A stretch of DNA of 35,113 nt from JBEKVE01 sp049514335 (GTDB lineage Bacteria > Actinomycetota > Acidimicrobiia > Acidimicrobiales > UBA8190), in contig JBEKVE010000008.1 of assembly GCA_049514335.1 (NCBI GenBank), positions 1 through 35,113 of the forward strand. Direction: 5' to 3'. The notes under the pieces are model-generated. The model saw only the letters and a program-made list of their open reading frames with translations. It was not told the DNA's origin and made no database searches. The number at the start of each line of letters is the position of its first letter. Position 1 is the first letter of the stretch. Shown here one piece after another: positions 22,831 through 31,346 of the stretch. A program made the position numbers and the translations under genes.

Positions 22831-23382
22831 GTGGGCGCGAACGGTGGCTTCGGCTCCTGGCATCATCTGGCGAAGCGGTTCTTCGGCGCGCTCTCACCCG
22901 TAGGGCCCGCACCGGCCGACGAGGAATGGGCCCAGTCGCACCTGCTGAACGGCGAGCGGACGGTGTGGCGCAGAATGTCTGGCCCCGACCGCCGTCATGC
23001 CGTGGGCGTGGCCCGCGACGCCATCCGACTGCTTCAGCCCGCCCCGGCGCCACGCGAGGTCGTCGCCGCCGCGCTCCTCCATGACAGTGGCAAGGTCGAG
23101 TCATCGCTCGGGACCTTCATGCGGGCCGGCGTGACGTTCATCGCCGTCGTGGTGGGCCGGACCCGCCTGCTGCGCTGGGCCGGCGACCTGAACGGGCGGC
23201 GCTCGTGGCGGGCCAGGATCGGCCTCTACCTGACGCATGACCGGGTGGGGGCCGATCTGCTCGATCGAGCGGGGAGCCACCCCCTCACCGTCTCCTGGAC
23301 CTCCGAGCACCACATGGCACCTGAGCTGTGGACGGTGGACGCAACCGTGGGCGCTGCACTCAAGGCAGCCGACGGAGATTGA
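22831..23382 (+). CDS. HD-domain protein
   Basis: 183-residue protein. DRRHAVGVARDAIRLL (53-68) carries His56, ALLHDSGKVESSLGTF (81-96) carries the His84-Asp85 pair, and further His136 (LTHDRVG) and His160-His161 (SEHHMAP) with Asp181 fit the metal ligands of the HD phosphohydrolase fold. A hydrophobic stretch (99-115) after the HD motif could be a membrane anchor. The N-terminal ERTVWRRMSGPDRRH block is typical of an actinobacterial family of small HD proteins of unknown substrate. GTG start is supported by the TAACCT box six bases upstream. Confidence 0.78.
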   Translation: MGANGGFGSWHHLAKRFFGALSPVGPAPADEEWAQSHLLNGERTVWRRMSGPDRRHAVGVARDAIRLLQPAPAPREVVAAALLHDSGKVESSLGTFMRAGVTFIAVVVGRTRLLRWAGDLNGRRSWRARIGLYLTHDRVGADLLDRAGSHPLTVSWTSEHHMAPELWTVDATVGAALKAADGD

Positions 23383-23410
23383 GCAGCCACCGCACCAGCC
23401 GACCGTGAGG

Positions 23411-24664
23411 ATGCGCCGGCGCTTTGTCGTCGTTGGGGGGACGTGCTGCCTGGCGGTGGCCGGCGCGTCGTGTGCAGCGCCGACCACGCACACCACACCG
23501 ACCACGAGCAGCGCCGCCACGGGGCCGACGACATCGGGGGGATCAGGCCCGTCCGTGCCTTCGGGCCCGTCCACCACCCTGGCACCCCGGCCCGGCCCCC
23601 CCACCGGGGGCCCGGTGCCGGCCGGGTTCGAGCCGGGCTCGGTGAGCCTCGTCTCGGCGACGACGGCGTTCGTGATCGGCGTGGACGCCTCGTGCCCGGC
23701 GGGTCGGTGCGTGGCGCTGGCCCGCAGCACCGACGGTGGCTCGCACTGGGTCTCGCTCGCCACGCCCGGCGCCGGCTACGCACCGAACGGCGTCTCGGTG
23801 GCGTCGGGCACAGCCGGGGTGAGCGAGGTGCGCTTCGCCAGTGACCTCGACGGGTGGATGTTCGGACCCGCACTCTTCGCCACCCACGACGGAGGCCGGT
23901 CCTGGGCCCAGATCGCGCTGTCGGGCTCCGTGGTGGCACTCGAGCCCTCGGGGGGATATGTCGATGCGTTGGTCTCCCCGTGCCGTGGCGTCGAGGAGTG
24001 CACGGGTCCCCTCGTCCTCGAGCAGGCTCCGGCGACGGGCGGGCCGTTCGTGACCGTGCTCACCGGCCAGCCGACCGAATCGAGCAGTGACACCTTCTCC
24101 GCACTGGCATTGCACGCCCCGGACGCGTTCGTCGTCCTGTCGGGGGCGCTGCACGCGCCGGCCACGATATTCGCCACGGCGAACATCGCTGATCCCAACG
24201 GCTGGAACGCGTTTCCCGATCCGTGTGCCTCGGTGCCGTCCTCCGATCTCGGCTCGATGGTGGCCCCCGACACGTCGTCTCTCTACGCATTGTGCGTCGG
24301 ACCTGGCGCGGCGGGGAGCTCGGACAAGACGATCGTGCGGACGCAGGACGGACGATCCACGGTGGTGGGCGACGCTCCGGCGCCAGGGGCGGGGGGCGTG
24401 CTCGCCGCGACGTCGTCGGGGACCCTCCTCCTGGCCGCGTCGTCGGGGGCGAGCTGGCTCTTTCGCTCGTCCGACGGCGGGAGCACCTGGTCGACCGCCG
24501 CCACATACGACGACGGGGGAATCGGATTCGCCGATCTGGGCTTCGCCACGCCCACCGTGGGCGCTGTCGTCCACGGCGTGCCGGGACCGCCCACCAACGT
24601 CACCAGTCAGCTCCTCATGACGGTCGATGCCGGCACCAGCTGGCACGCCGTGCCGATCGGCTGA
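23411..24664 (+). CDS. Exported Asp-box (BNR/YCF48-like) repeat protein
   Basis: 417-residue secreted protein. MRRRFVVVGGTCCLAVAGASCAAPTT is a signal sequence whose Cys (residue 21) could be lipidated, although the -3 position is Gly rather than Leu. A Thr/Ser/Gly/Pro-rich linker (22-75) follows. The remainder is a beta-propeller-like domain with Asp-box repeats: STDGGSHW, THDGGRSW, SSDGGSTW and TVDAGTSW, as in sialidase-fold, YCF48 and photosystem-assembly-type proteins. No catalytic residues are visible, so a binding or assembly role at the cell surface is likeliest. An in-frame GTG two codons upstream (23405) is an alternative start. Confidence 0.75.
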   Translation: MRRRFVVVGGTCCLAVAGASCAAPTTHTTPTTSSAATGPTTSGGSGPSVPSGPSTTLAPRPGPPTGGPVPAGFEPGSVSLVSATTAFVIGVDASCPAGRCVALARSTDGGSHWVSLATPGAGYAPNGVSVASGTAGVSEVRFASDLDGWMFGPALFATHDGGRSWAQIALSGSVVALEPSGGYVDALVSPCRGVEECTGPLVLEQAPATGGPFVTVLTGQPTESSSDTFSALALHAPDAFVVLSGALHAPATIFATANIADPNGWNAFPDPCASVPSSDLGSMVAPDTSSLYALCVGPGAAGSSDKTIVRTQDGRSTVVGDAPAPGAGGVLAATSSGTLLLAASSGASWLFRSSDGGSTWSTAATYDDGGIGFADLGFATPTVGAVVHGVPGPPTNVTSQLLMTVDAGTSWHAVPIG

Positions 24665-24768
24665 CACGGCCCCGACCGATAGCGGCGCCCGTCCGAACCG
24701 TCTCAGGCCTTCCTGCGCCGCCGTCGTTGCGGCATGATGCGCTCTGGACAACCCGAGAAGGTGCCGCA

Positions 24769-24828
24769 TGGGAACGATCAAGCGATGGGCCGATCATGGC
24801 GGTCCGCCGGAGGGCCGGCCATGGTGAG
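24769..24828 (+). CDS. Possible 19-residue leader peptide before the DUF5996 gene
   Basis: ATG 24769 is preceded by GAAGG at a good distance and opens a frame MGTIKRWADHGGPPEGRPW that stops at a TGA overlapping the first codons of the next gene. This layout would couple the two by reinitiation. It may equally be untranslated leader; no family recognised. Confidence 0.25.
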
Positions 24829-25780
24829 CGGCACCGGCGGGCCCCAGGCGTTCGACGGGGCCGGGGGTCCCGGGTGGGCACCGGTTCCCTACGGTGACTG
24901 GCAGGCCACCTGCGACACCCTGCACGCCCACACCCAGCTGCTCGGCAAGCTGGCCGTGCGGTTGGCGCCACCGGAGCCGCAGCTCCAGCATGGCGCGCTC
25001 CGTCTCACGGCCCGCGGGTGGGAGACCGCACCCCTCCCGGCACCAGATGGGTCGGGTGCGCTCGTCGTCGCCCTCGATCTGCACGCCCACGAGGTCGTGG
25101 TGGAGCACAGCGACGGCCGGAACCTGCGTGTCCCGTTGACACCGGACCGGTCGGTCGGCGAGGTGACCCGGCAGGTCCTCGCCGGGCTGGGGCACCTCGT
25201 CGGGCCGGTCCAGATCAACGTGACGCCCCAAGAGGTTCCGTGGACCGTCCGGCTCGACATGGACGGCGATCACCGCACCTACGATCCCGCCCAGGTCGCC
25301 ACCTACTTCTCCGCCGCCACGCGCGCCGCCGCGGTTCTCACCGAGATCCGTGCCCCGTACCGGGGGCGGTCGAGCCCGGTCAACGCCTGGTGGGGAACCT
25401 TCGACCTGGCGGTGAGCCTCTTCTCGGGCCGAAGCGCCGATCCCCCGTCTGACGACTTCATCATGCGCAATTCGGGTGATGCGCAGCAGATCGAGATCGG
25501 TTGGTGGCCGGGTGACGCCCGCTACCCCCGCGCCGCCTTCTTCGGATTCGCTTCCCCCGCCCCCGAAGGGTTCGGAGAGAGACCCCTCGCGCCTCCGGCA
25601 CGGTGGGACGCCCGGCTGGGCGAGTACGTCCTCGACTGGGACGACGTCATCACCACCTCGGACCCCCACGCCAGTGCCGTGGCCTTCGGCCGCTCGGTGG
25701 TGGCCCAGGCCTGCACGCTCTGTGACTGGGACCCGGCGCTGTCAGCCAGCGCGCAGGGCATTCCGCCCCCGGTGCACTGA
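24821..25780 (+). CDS. DUF5996 family protein
   Basis: 319-residue cytoplasmic protein. DWQATCDTLHAHTQLLGKLAV (split), a GWETAPLPAP segment, VALDLHAHEVVVEHSDGR, the NAWWGTFDLAVSLFSGR motif and IMRNSGDAQQIEIGWWPGD are the pattern I associate with DUF5996, a family found in many bacteria without assigned function. Aromatic residues and acidic patches are frequent; no catalytic motif is evident. GGAGGG seven bases before ATG 24821 supports this start, though Mets upstream are in frame. It converges on pilT with a GC-rich hairpin between. Confidence 0.72.
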   Translation: MVSGTGGPQAFDGAGGPGWAPVPYGDWQATCDTLHAHTQLLGKLAVRLAPPEPQLQHGALRLTARGWETAPLPAPDGSGALVVALDLHAHEVVVEHSDGRNLRVPLTPDRSVGEVTRQVLAGLGHLVGPVQINVTPQEVPWTVRLDMDGDHRTYDPAQVATYFSAATRAAAVLTEIRAPYRGRSSPVNAWWGTFDLAVSLFSGRSADPPSDDFIMRNSGDAQQIEIGWWPGDARYPRAAFFGFASPAPEGFGERPLAPPARWDARLGEYVLDWDDVITTSDPHASAVAFGRSVVAQACTLCDWDPALSASAQGIPPPVH

Positions 25781-25783
25781 GAT

Positions 25784-25821
25784 CCGGCCGGCGGCGCGCT
25801 GCGCGACGGGCGCCCGGCCGG
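25784..25821. terminator. GC-rich hairpin between DUF5996 and PilT genes
   Basis: CCGGCCGG (25784-25791) and CCGGCCGG (25814-25821), each self-complementary, flank GCG/CGC tracts, so the segment folds into a stem of about 10 pairs with one bulge. It lies between two convergent genes and lacks a T-tract. Confidence 0.5.
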
Positions 25822-25843
25822 GTGGTGCCGAGCTGGTGGCGGA

Positions 25844-27019
25844 CTACGTGGCGACGCTGGGCACGAATGCCCGGCCCGTCCGTATGGCGCCGGCGCGCTC
25901 GAGCATGACCCTGAGGTCGTGGGGGTTCGAAGCGGCCTTGATGGCGTGCTGGGCGTCGAGCTGCCCGCTCACGACCAGCTGGACGAGTGACTGGTCGAAT
26001 GTCTGCATGCCGTAGTACTCGCCGTCGGCCATGATCTGGTTGATCTCCGACGTCATCTGAGGATCGGCGATCGCCTGTTGGACACGGCCGTTCACGACCA
26101 TGACCTCGAGGGCGGGCACCCTTCCGTTGCCGTCCGAGCGGGCGACGAGCCTCTGGCCGATGGTTCCCTTGAGGGCACCGGCCAGGCTGAGCCGGATCTG
26201 ATGGTGTTGGTGGGGGGGGAAGAAGTCGACGATGCGGTTGATCGTCTCGGGAGCCGTCGTGGTGTGCAGCGTGGAGAAGACCAGGTGTCCGGTCTCGGCC
26301 GCGGTCAGGGCGGTGAACACCGTCTCGGGGTCCCGCATCTCACCGACCAGGATGACGTCGGGGTCCTGGCGCAGGACGACACGCATGGCGGTGCTGAAGG
26401 TGTCCGTGTCGAATCCCACCTCCCGCTGGTCGATGCGGGCCACCTTGTCGCTGTGGAGGCACTCGATGGGGTCCTCGACCGTCACGATGTGACAGGCGCG
26501 CGTCTCGTTGATGTGGTTGATCATCGCTGCCAGGGTCGTCGTCTTCCCGGACCCTGTGGGGCCCGTCACGACGACCAGGCCGCGCTGCTCCTCGGCGAGC
26601 TGCCTGACGACATCGGGAAGACCGAGCTCCTGGATGCTCGCCATGCTCGTTCGCACCCGTCGTATCGCCAGGGCGACCGAGCCACGTTGGTAGAAGGCGT
26701 TGATGCGGAAGCGCCCCACACCGTTGACGCTGTAGGCAAAGTCAGCCTCGTGCTTCTCCCAGAACGAGGTCCTGATGTTGGAGGGCATGATGGACTCGGT
26801 CAGCGCCAGCGCCACCTCTGAACTGATGGGGGGTTCGGTGTCGAGGGTCCGCAGCTGTCCGTGCACCCGGACGCTGTGCGGCGCCCCGCCCTTGATGTGC
26901 AGGTCGGAGCCGTCGAGATCGCAGAGCACCTGCAACAATCGATCGAGGTCCCGGCGCTCGGGGGTGTGGGGTGCGAGCCGGCCGTCCTCGGACGCGTTGC
27001 TTTCAGGTCCTTGCACCAC
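25844..27019 (-). CDS. PilT-type twitching-motility ATPase
   Basis: 391-residue type II/IV secretion ATPase of the PilT class. The N-domain SDLHIKGGAPHSVRVHGQL (38-56) is typical; Walker A is GPTGSGKTT (153-161), the Asp box VEDPIE (181-186), Walker B VILVGEMRD (222-230) and the His box GHLVFSTLHT (244-253). The C-terminal region ends MTFDQSLVQL-like as MQTFDQSLVQLV and includes the AIRTG tail. It hexamerises at the base of type IV pili to depolymerise pilin for retraction. Start GTG 27019 (tandem with GTG 27016) has GAGG 5-8 bases upstream. No other pilus gene is in the window. Confidence 0.92.
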   Translation of the reverse strand: MVQGPESNASEDGRLAPHTPERRDLDRLLQVLCDLDGSDLHIKGGAPHSVRVHGQLRTLDTEPPISSEVALALTESIMPSNIRTSFWEKHEADFAYSVNGVGRFRINAFYQRGSVALAIRRVRTSMASIQELGLPDVVRQLAEEQRGLVVVTGPTGSGKTTTLAAMINHINETRACHIVTVEDPIECLHSDKVARIDQREVGFDTDTFSTAMRVVLRQDPDVILVGEMRDPETVFTALTAAETGHLVFSTLHTTTAPETINRIVDFFPPHQHHQIRLSLAGALKGTIGQRLVARSDGNGRVPALEVMVVNGRVQQAIADPQMTSEINQIMADGEYYGMQTFDQSLVQLVVSGQLDAQHAIKAASNPHDLRVMLERAGAIRTGRAFVPSVAT

Positions 27020-27341
27020 AGTTACCTCGGCACATGAGAGGGGCGGCTGAACCGGCTTTCCCCGGCGCCGGCCCGGCCACCTGGTGGGGGTGCACCCTGC
27101 GTGCCGCCACAGACCCGGCGGCGGCCGGTCGCGCCTACCGCCGTACCGGCAAGACCCGGGGTAAAGGCCCTGCTCAGAGGCAATGATGCCTCCTGGCCGG
27201 CCCAGTTGGGCACCGGCGCACCCGACGGTCAGGAGATCGCCACAGGCCCCGTCCTGGTCCGGATCAGCGGGGCGACGGTCGGGGGACATTCGATACGCTG
27301 CCCTGACGCGCCGGCGATGGCCGACGGGAAGGGGGGCGGCG
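27020..27341. promoter_or_regulatory. Divergent 322-base region between pilT and the GH50-like gene
   Basis: No gene-like frame. It contains a perfect hairpin GAGGCA (27177-27182)/TGCCTC (27187-27192) with a 4-base loop, G+C-rich paired tracts around 27060-27110, and a TACGCT -10-like element near 27296-27301 about 35 bases before the GTG 27342. The length and structure leave room for a 5' regulatory RNA on either strand, but no riboswitch consensus was recognised. Confidence 0.4.
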
Positions 27342-29024
27342 GTGTCGATCGCTCGCACGACGTCGCACCACACCCGGCGCAGCGTCGGCGCGTCCGGCGC
27401 CGGCGCCCCGTGGGGCCGGTTTCTCGTCGTCCTCGGCGTGGCGTCGATCGCCCTGCTCCCGGCGGTGAGCGCCCAGGCGGCCGGACCACCCGCCCGCTCC
27501 GGAGCCGTGGACCTGCACGGGCACACGATGGGCCGCTCGAGGGCCCTGCCGGCGACCGGCTACTTCACCACCGTCCACGAACACGGTCACTGGTATTTCG
27601 TCACACCGACGGGCCAGCCGTTCTTCTCGACCGGCGTCGATCATGTGGCGTCAGATCCGGACACCGACCAGTCGACGGGCCAATGCCCATACTGCGAGAC
27701 CATACACAGCCAATACCCGAGTACCGCGGCCTGGGAGTCGGCCACCGTGGCGCAGCTCAGATCGTGGGGGTTCAACAGTCTCGGCCCGTTCAGCGACGAC
27801 AGCGAGTTCGCAGGGCAGATGCCGTACACCGTCCAGCTGTCGATGGCCAGCGGGGACGACTGGTTCGCGCCCTCCTTCGTGACCAACGCCGACGAGGTGG
27901 CCGCCACCCAGGTCGCCCCCCTGGCCGACGACCCCGACCTGATCGGCTGGTACACCGACAGTGAGTTGACCTGGGGGCCCACCATCTCCAACGAGAACAC
28001 CGAGCTGCAGGACTATCTGGCGCTGCCCGCGGGGTCCCCCGGTCTCGCCGTGGCGCAACAGTACGAGGGGCGGCCCGACGCGTTCCTCTACACGCTCGCC
28101 ACGCGCTACTTCCAGGTCACCTCGGCTGCTATCCGCATGTACGACACCCACCACCTGATCCTGGGCGTCAAGGCGGAAGGCCAGTACATCCAGCCGCAAT
28201 TGCTCGAGGCGGCCGGACACTACGTGAGCGTGTTCAGCATCGACGACTATGCGCTTCTGCCGGGGTACGCCGACGGCATCCACGCACTGTGGCCGCAATA
28301 CCTGCGGGTGACGGCGAACTTCTCCAACTTCGAGAAGTACGCCAGGATACCGATCATGGTGGCCGAGTACTCCTTCATCGGCGAGACCCCCCAGACCCCG
28401 GACACCGTCCCCGGGGTCTACGCGGTCTACGCCACCCAGGCCGAACGCGCGCTCGCCTATGCGAAATACATGGCGCCCTTGTACGAGAATGCGCCGTGGG
28501 TGGTCGGCGACGAGTGGTTCGAATACGTCGACGAGCCACAGGGGGGACGGGTTGCCGACGGCGAGAACAACAACTTCGGGCTCGTGAACGTGGAGAACCA
28601 GCCCTATGAAGACCTCGTGACCCAGATGGAGATCATGCACTCGATCGCCCCGGACCGCCTGGCCCAGTCCGGCACGATGTGCGACGCGTGGGCCAGGAGC
28701 GGGAGCGGTGTCGTGTGCAGCGCGACGATGCCCCGCGTCGTATATCCCCTGGCGATTCTGGGGACGGCCCTTACGAGCGGCACCCAAGGTCAGGGCTACC
28801 ACGATCTCGTGGTTGCCGAGGGGGGCAGACCTCGCTACACCTACCGGATCCAGCAAGGTGCGTTGCCCCGTGGACTGCACCTGAACCGTGCGACCGGGGC
28901 AGTCAGCGGTGTGCCCCGTGAGAGTGGCTCCTACACGTTCACCGTGGAAGTCACCGACTCGACCGCACCGGAGCCGGAGTCGACGACCCAGACCCTGTCA
29001 CTGGACGTCGCGCCGCGTTCGTGA
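27342..29024 (+). CDS. Secreted GH50/agarase-like glycoside hydrolase with C-terminal Ig-like domain
   Basis: 560-residue exported protein. A signal peptide with hydrophobic core (27-42) ends at SAQA/AG (43-48). The catalytic region (about 70-445) has ATPTGQPFFSTGVDHV-type start (FVTPTGQPFFSTGVD), DDPDLIGWYTDSELTWG (Glu208, proposed acid/base) and IPIMVAEYSFIGET (Glu342, proposed nucleophile), matching the clan-A layout of GH50/GH42-like enzymes, together with HHLILGVKAEGQ and APWVVGDEWFEYVDEP. After a Cys-bearing linker (447-459) a putative Ig domain (470-557) ends with LPRGLHLNRATGAVSGVP, the He_PIG signature. It should cleave an external polysaccharide; agar specificity is not implied. GTG 27342 follows GGGAAGGGGGG. 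Confidence 0.82.
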   Translation: MSIARTTSHHTRRSVGASGAGAPWGRFLVVLGVASIALLPAVSAQAAGPPARSGAVDLHGHTMGRSRALPATGYFTTVHEHGHWYFVTPTGQPFFSTGVDHVASDPDTDQSTGQCPYCETIHSQYPSTAAWESATVAQLRSWGFNSLGPFSDDSEFAGQMPYTVQLSMASGDDWFAPSFVTNADEVAATQVAPLADDPDLIGWYTDSELTWGPTISNENTELQDYLALPAGSPGLAVAQQYEGRPDAFLYTLATRYFQVTSAAIRMYDTHHLILGVKAEGQYIQPQLLEAAGHYVSVFSIDDYALLPGYADGIHALWPQYLRVTANFSNFEKYARIPIMVAEYSFIGETPQTPDTVPGVYAVYATQAERALAYAKYMAPLYENAPWVVGDEWFEYVDEPQGGRVADGENNNFGLVNVENQPYEDLVTQMEIMHSIAPDRLAQSGTMCDAWARSGSGVVCSATMPRVVYPLAILGTALTSGTQGQGYHDLVVAEGGRPRYTYRIQQGALPRGLHLNRATGAVSGVPRESGSYTFTVEVTDSTAPEPESTTQTLSLDVAPRS

Positions 29025-29028
29025 AACG

Positions 29029-29043
29029 CGCCTGCCGCAGGCG
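29029..29043 (+). terminator. Stem-loop after the GH50-like gene
   Basis: CGCCTG (29029-29034) pairs with CAGGCG (29038-29043) over a CCG loop five bases after the stop codon, followed by a further GC-rich potential stem. No T-tract. Confidence 0.45.
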
Positions 29044-29085
29044 GGGCACCCGCCGGTGACCCCGTCGAGGATCTCATCGGCCCGA

Positions 29086-29091
29086 TAGGAT
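29086..29091 (+). promoter_or_regulatory. -10-like TAGGAT
   Basis: TAGGAT within CCGATAGGATTTCG, about 95 bases before the heme-binding-type gene, in a locally less GC-rich patch. It fits TAnnnT but has no evident -35 partner. Confidence 0.35.
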
Positions 29092-29185
29092 TTCGTGCGC
29101 CGTCGACACCTCAGGCGTCCGTGCCGGGAGGGAGCCTGCCCGGTGGTCGTTCGGGCAGGCGCAGAGCCGGGGGGAGGTGGGTGCG

Positions 29186-29875
29186 ATGAGCATGTACGGA
29201 CCGGACATCTATACCGAGCCCGCCGGTGACCCTGACACCCTGGCCAACCTCGGACCGCTCCGCCCGATGGCCGGCACGTGGGAGGGGACAAAGGGCTCGG
29301 ATCAGCACCCCGTCGCCGAGGGGACCGAGCAGAACACGTTCGTGGAGCATTACGAGCTGCAGCCGATCGACCGCCAGACCAACGGACCCCAGCTGTTCTA
29401 CGGCCTGCGGTACCACACGCACATCACCAAGCCCGGCGAGACCGAGACCTTCCACGACCAGGTGGGGTACTGGCTCTTCGAGCCCGCCGCCGAAGCGGTC
29501 ACCTTCACGCTCGGCATCCCCCGGGGGCAGGTGCTGCTGGCGTCGGGTCCAGCGGGCCCCGACGCCACGGAGTTCGAGCTCACGGCCACCGTGGGCTCCG
29601 AGGTCCACGGCATCCTGTCCAACCCCTTTCTCGACCAGGCGTTCCGCACCCTCAGCTACCGGATCCACGTCTGGACCCACGGCGACGGGACCTGGTCCTA
29701 CGAGGAGGAGGGGATCCTGGAGATCCCGGGACGCCAGGAGCCCTTCAGCCACATCGACCGGAACACCCTGACGAGGGTCGGTCCACCCGTGCCCAACCCA
29801 CTGGCCACGGCCGCCGCCAAGGCATCGGGCAGCCTCGGCCTCGGATCGTTGCGGGCGACGGGGAGAACCATCTGA
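29186..29875 (+). CDS. FABP-like/nitrobindin-type heme-binding beta-barrel protein
   Basis: 229-residue protein whose N-terminal two thirds matches the DUF1794 (THAP4/nitrobindin-like) ten-strand barrel: LGPLRPMAGTWEGTKGSD (residues 23-40) is the diagnostic GTWxG opening, followed by EQNTFVEHYELQPI, GLRYHTHITKPGE, HDQVGYWLFEP and a late WSYEEEGILEI strand. Known members bind ferric heme and react with nitric oxide or peroxynitrite, using a histidine ligand; candidate His residues occur near the end (FSHIDRNTL). Start ATG 29186 has GGGGAGG 8 bases upstream; GTG 29177 is in frame but lies inside that site. Confidence 0.8.
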   Translation: MSMYGPDIYTEPAGDPDTLANLGPLRPMAGTWEGTKGSDQHPVAEGTEQNTFVEHYELQPIDRQTNGPQLFYGLRYHTHITKPGETETFHDQVGYWLFEPAAEAVTFTLGIPRGQVLLASGPAGPDATEFELTATVGSEVHGILSNPFLDQAFRTLSYRIHVWTHGDGTWSYEEEGILEIPGRQEPFSHIDRNTLTRVGPPVPNPLATAAAKASGSLGLGSLRATGRTI

Positions 29876-29919
29876 GCAATTGGTGGCGGTGAGGCCCGTC
29901 CGCCTGTCGGACCCGACTC

Positions 29920-30483
29920 TCAGACGAGTCGGCTCACCACCCAGCGGTGCTTTCCGATCTGGCGGTCACGCTCGAACCCGTGGCGCTCGAACATCGCAAC
30001 CGTGGCGTTGTGAAGGAACGACCCGGACACCTTCCGCCCGTCGGTGTCCTCCGGGTAGCTCTCGACGATGCCGCCGCCGAGCCGCGCCATCTCGACAAGG
30101 GCCCCGGCGAGCGCCGCATCTGCCACCCCGCGATGGCGGTGGGTGCGCCCGACGAAGAAGCACGTGATGCGCCAGTCGGGCAGGAGGTGCACGCCGGCAC
30201 GGTACTGCTTCTCACTCTTGATCCGAGGCAGCTCGTCGGTCGGCCCGAATTGGCACCACCCCACGCAGTTCCCACCGTCGTAGACGAGGGCCGCATGGGC
30301 CCGGCCCTCCAGGACCCGTGTCTGCTTGCGTGCGCGCCGCCACTGCGGGGTGTGCACGTTGGGCGCACCGTCCGCATGAAAGCCGAGGCACCAGCACCCA
30401 CCCCACACCCCGTTGTGGTCCTCCACCAAGCGGGCGAAGTCGGCCCAGGTCTCGGCGTCGAGCGGCCGCGTGACAAGCCCCAC
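29920..30483 (-). CDS. GNAT family N-acetyltransferase
   Basis: 187-residue acetyltransferase. VTRPLDAETWADFARLVE opens the fold, ITCFFVGRTHRHRGVADAAL carries the acetyl-CoA pyrophosphate-binding RxxRGxA/G loop, and SFLHNATVAMFERHGFERD is the typical C-terminal GNAT segment. An early CWCLGFHADG block resembles a subgroup sometimes linked to antibiotic or peptide acetylation, but substrate is unknown. GTG 30483 is chosen because a TACGCT box (30491-30496) precedes it by seven bases on this strand and no ribosome-binding site exists; a longer frame to 30663 lacks domain support. Confidence 0.83.
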   Translation of the reverse strand: MGLVTRPLDAETWADFARLVEDHNGVWGGCWCLGFHADGAPNVHTPQWRRARKQTRVLEGRAHAALVYDGGNCVGWCQFGPTDELPRIKSEKQYRAGVHLLPDWRITCFFVGRTHRHRGVADAALAGALVEMARLGGGIVESYPEDTDGRKVSGSFLHNATVAMFERHGFERDRQIGKHRWVVSRLV

Positions 30484-30490
30484 GACCCGG

Positions 30491-30496
30491 AGCGTA
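30491..30496 (-). promoter_or_regulatory. -10 box TACGCT, predicted leaderless start of GNAT gene
   Basis: On the - strand TACGCT is followed by seven bases and GTG. The layout repeats that at 8532, 14949, 22819 and 32985. No -35 hexamer was recognised. Confidence 0.45.
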
Positions 30497-30719
30497 CCCG
30501 TTGGCCTGCGTCCGATCCCGACCGCCGTCTCCTCGGACCCGTGCCGGCGCTGTCGGTGATCGAGGCGGCACCCCCGTGGGGAGTACCCCGGGGTCGGCGC
30601 TGGCTGAGGGCGGGAGGAGCACCGGTTCGACGAGCCACGCCCCGAGGAGATGAGGGCCGTCACACACGGGGCCGTCGCCGGGTCAATGAGGTGAAACCCA
30701 CGAGAAGAAGGAGATCACC

Positions 30720-31193
30720 ATGGAAGCGCGTCTCAATCCCTACAGCAGCCCCCTGGTCATGACGTTCGTCAAGCACGTCAACGCGGCCGGTGCGGTCGTC
30801 ACCCAGTCACCCCTGCCGGCCGCCACACAAGAGCTGGTCAAGATCCGCGCCAGCCAGATCAACGGCTGCGGCCTCTGCACCGACATGCACACCAAGGACG
30901 CCGCGCAGGCCGGGGAGACCCAGGTCCGGCTCAACCTGGTGGCGGCCTGGCGGGAGGCGGCGGTCTTCACCGAGGCCGAGCGCGCCGCCCTCGAGCTCAC
31001 CGAGCAGGGCACCCGGATCGCCGACGCAGCGCCGGGTGTCACAGACGAAGTCTGGGCGAACGCCGAAAAGCACTTCGACGAGGAGCAGTTATCGGCACTC
31101 GTGGCCCTCATCGCGCTGATCAACGTGTACAACCGGCTCAACGTCATCACCAGGCAACCAGCCGGCGACTACCAGCCAGGCCAGTGGGGGTAG
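30720..31193 (+). CDS. AhpD-like carboxymuconolactone decarboxylase family protein
   Basis: 157-residue alkylhydroperoxidase D-like protein. QELVKIRASQINGCGLCTDM-HTKDA contains the redox CxxC (Cys-Gly-Leu-Cys) and downstream His used by AhpD-type peroxidases; the rest is the expected all-helical bundle. It may reduce peroxides or act as an alkylhydroperoxide accessory, and such genes are often stress-linked. AAGGAG precedes ATG 30720 by 7 bases, a strong ribosome-binding site. It lies 56 bases downstream of the minus-strand GNAT gene's longest frame and is divergent from it. Confidence 0.9.
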   Translation: MEARLNPYSSPLVMTFVKHVNAAGAVVTQSPLPAATQELVKIRASQINGCGLCTDMHTKDAAQAGETQVRLNLVAAWREAAVFTEAERAALELTEQGTRIADAAPGVTDEVWANAEKHFDEEQLSALVALIALINVYNRLNVITRQPAGDYQPGQWG

Positions 31194-31346
31194 CGGCGTC
31201 GGGGGGCTCTTGATCCGTCCCCGCCGTCACATCTGCCGACCGGGATGCGTCATAGTGGCGTGACTCCGGACATCGGGGTCCTGCCGACCAGGGCGTGTAC
31301 CCTGCGGCGCGTTCTCCGTACCCGACGCAAGAGAAGGTGAGTCCGA

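Noticed and set aside
27020..27341. c-di-GMP (GEMM) or c-di-AMP (ydaO) riboswitch
   Set aside because: I looked for the conserved cores of both on each strand and did not find them; only generic hairpins remain.
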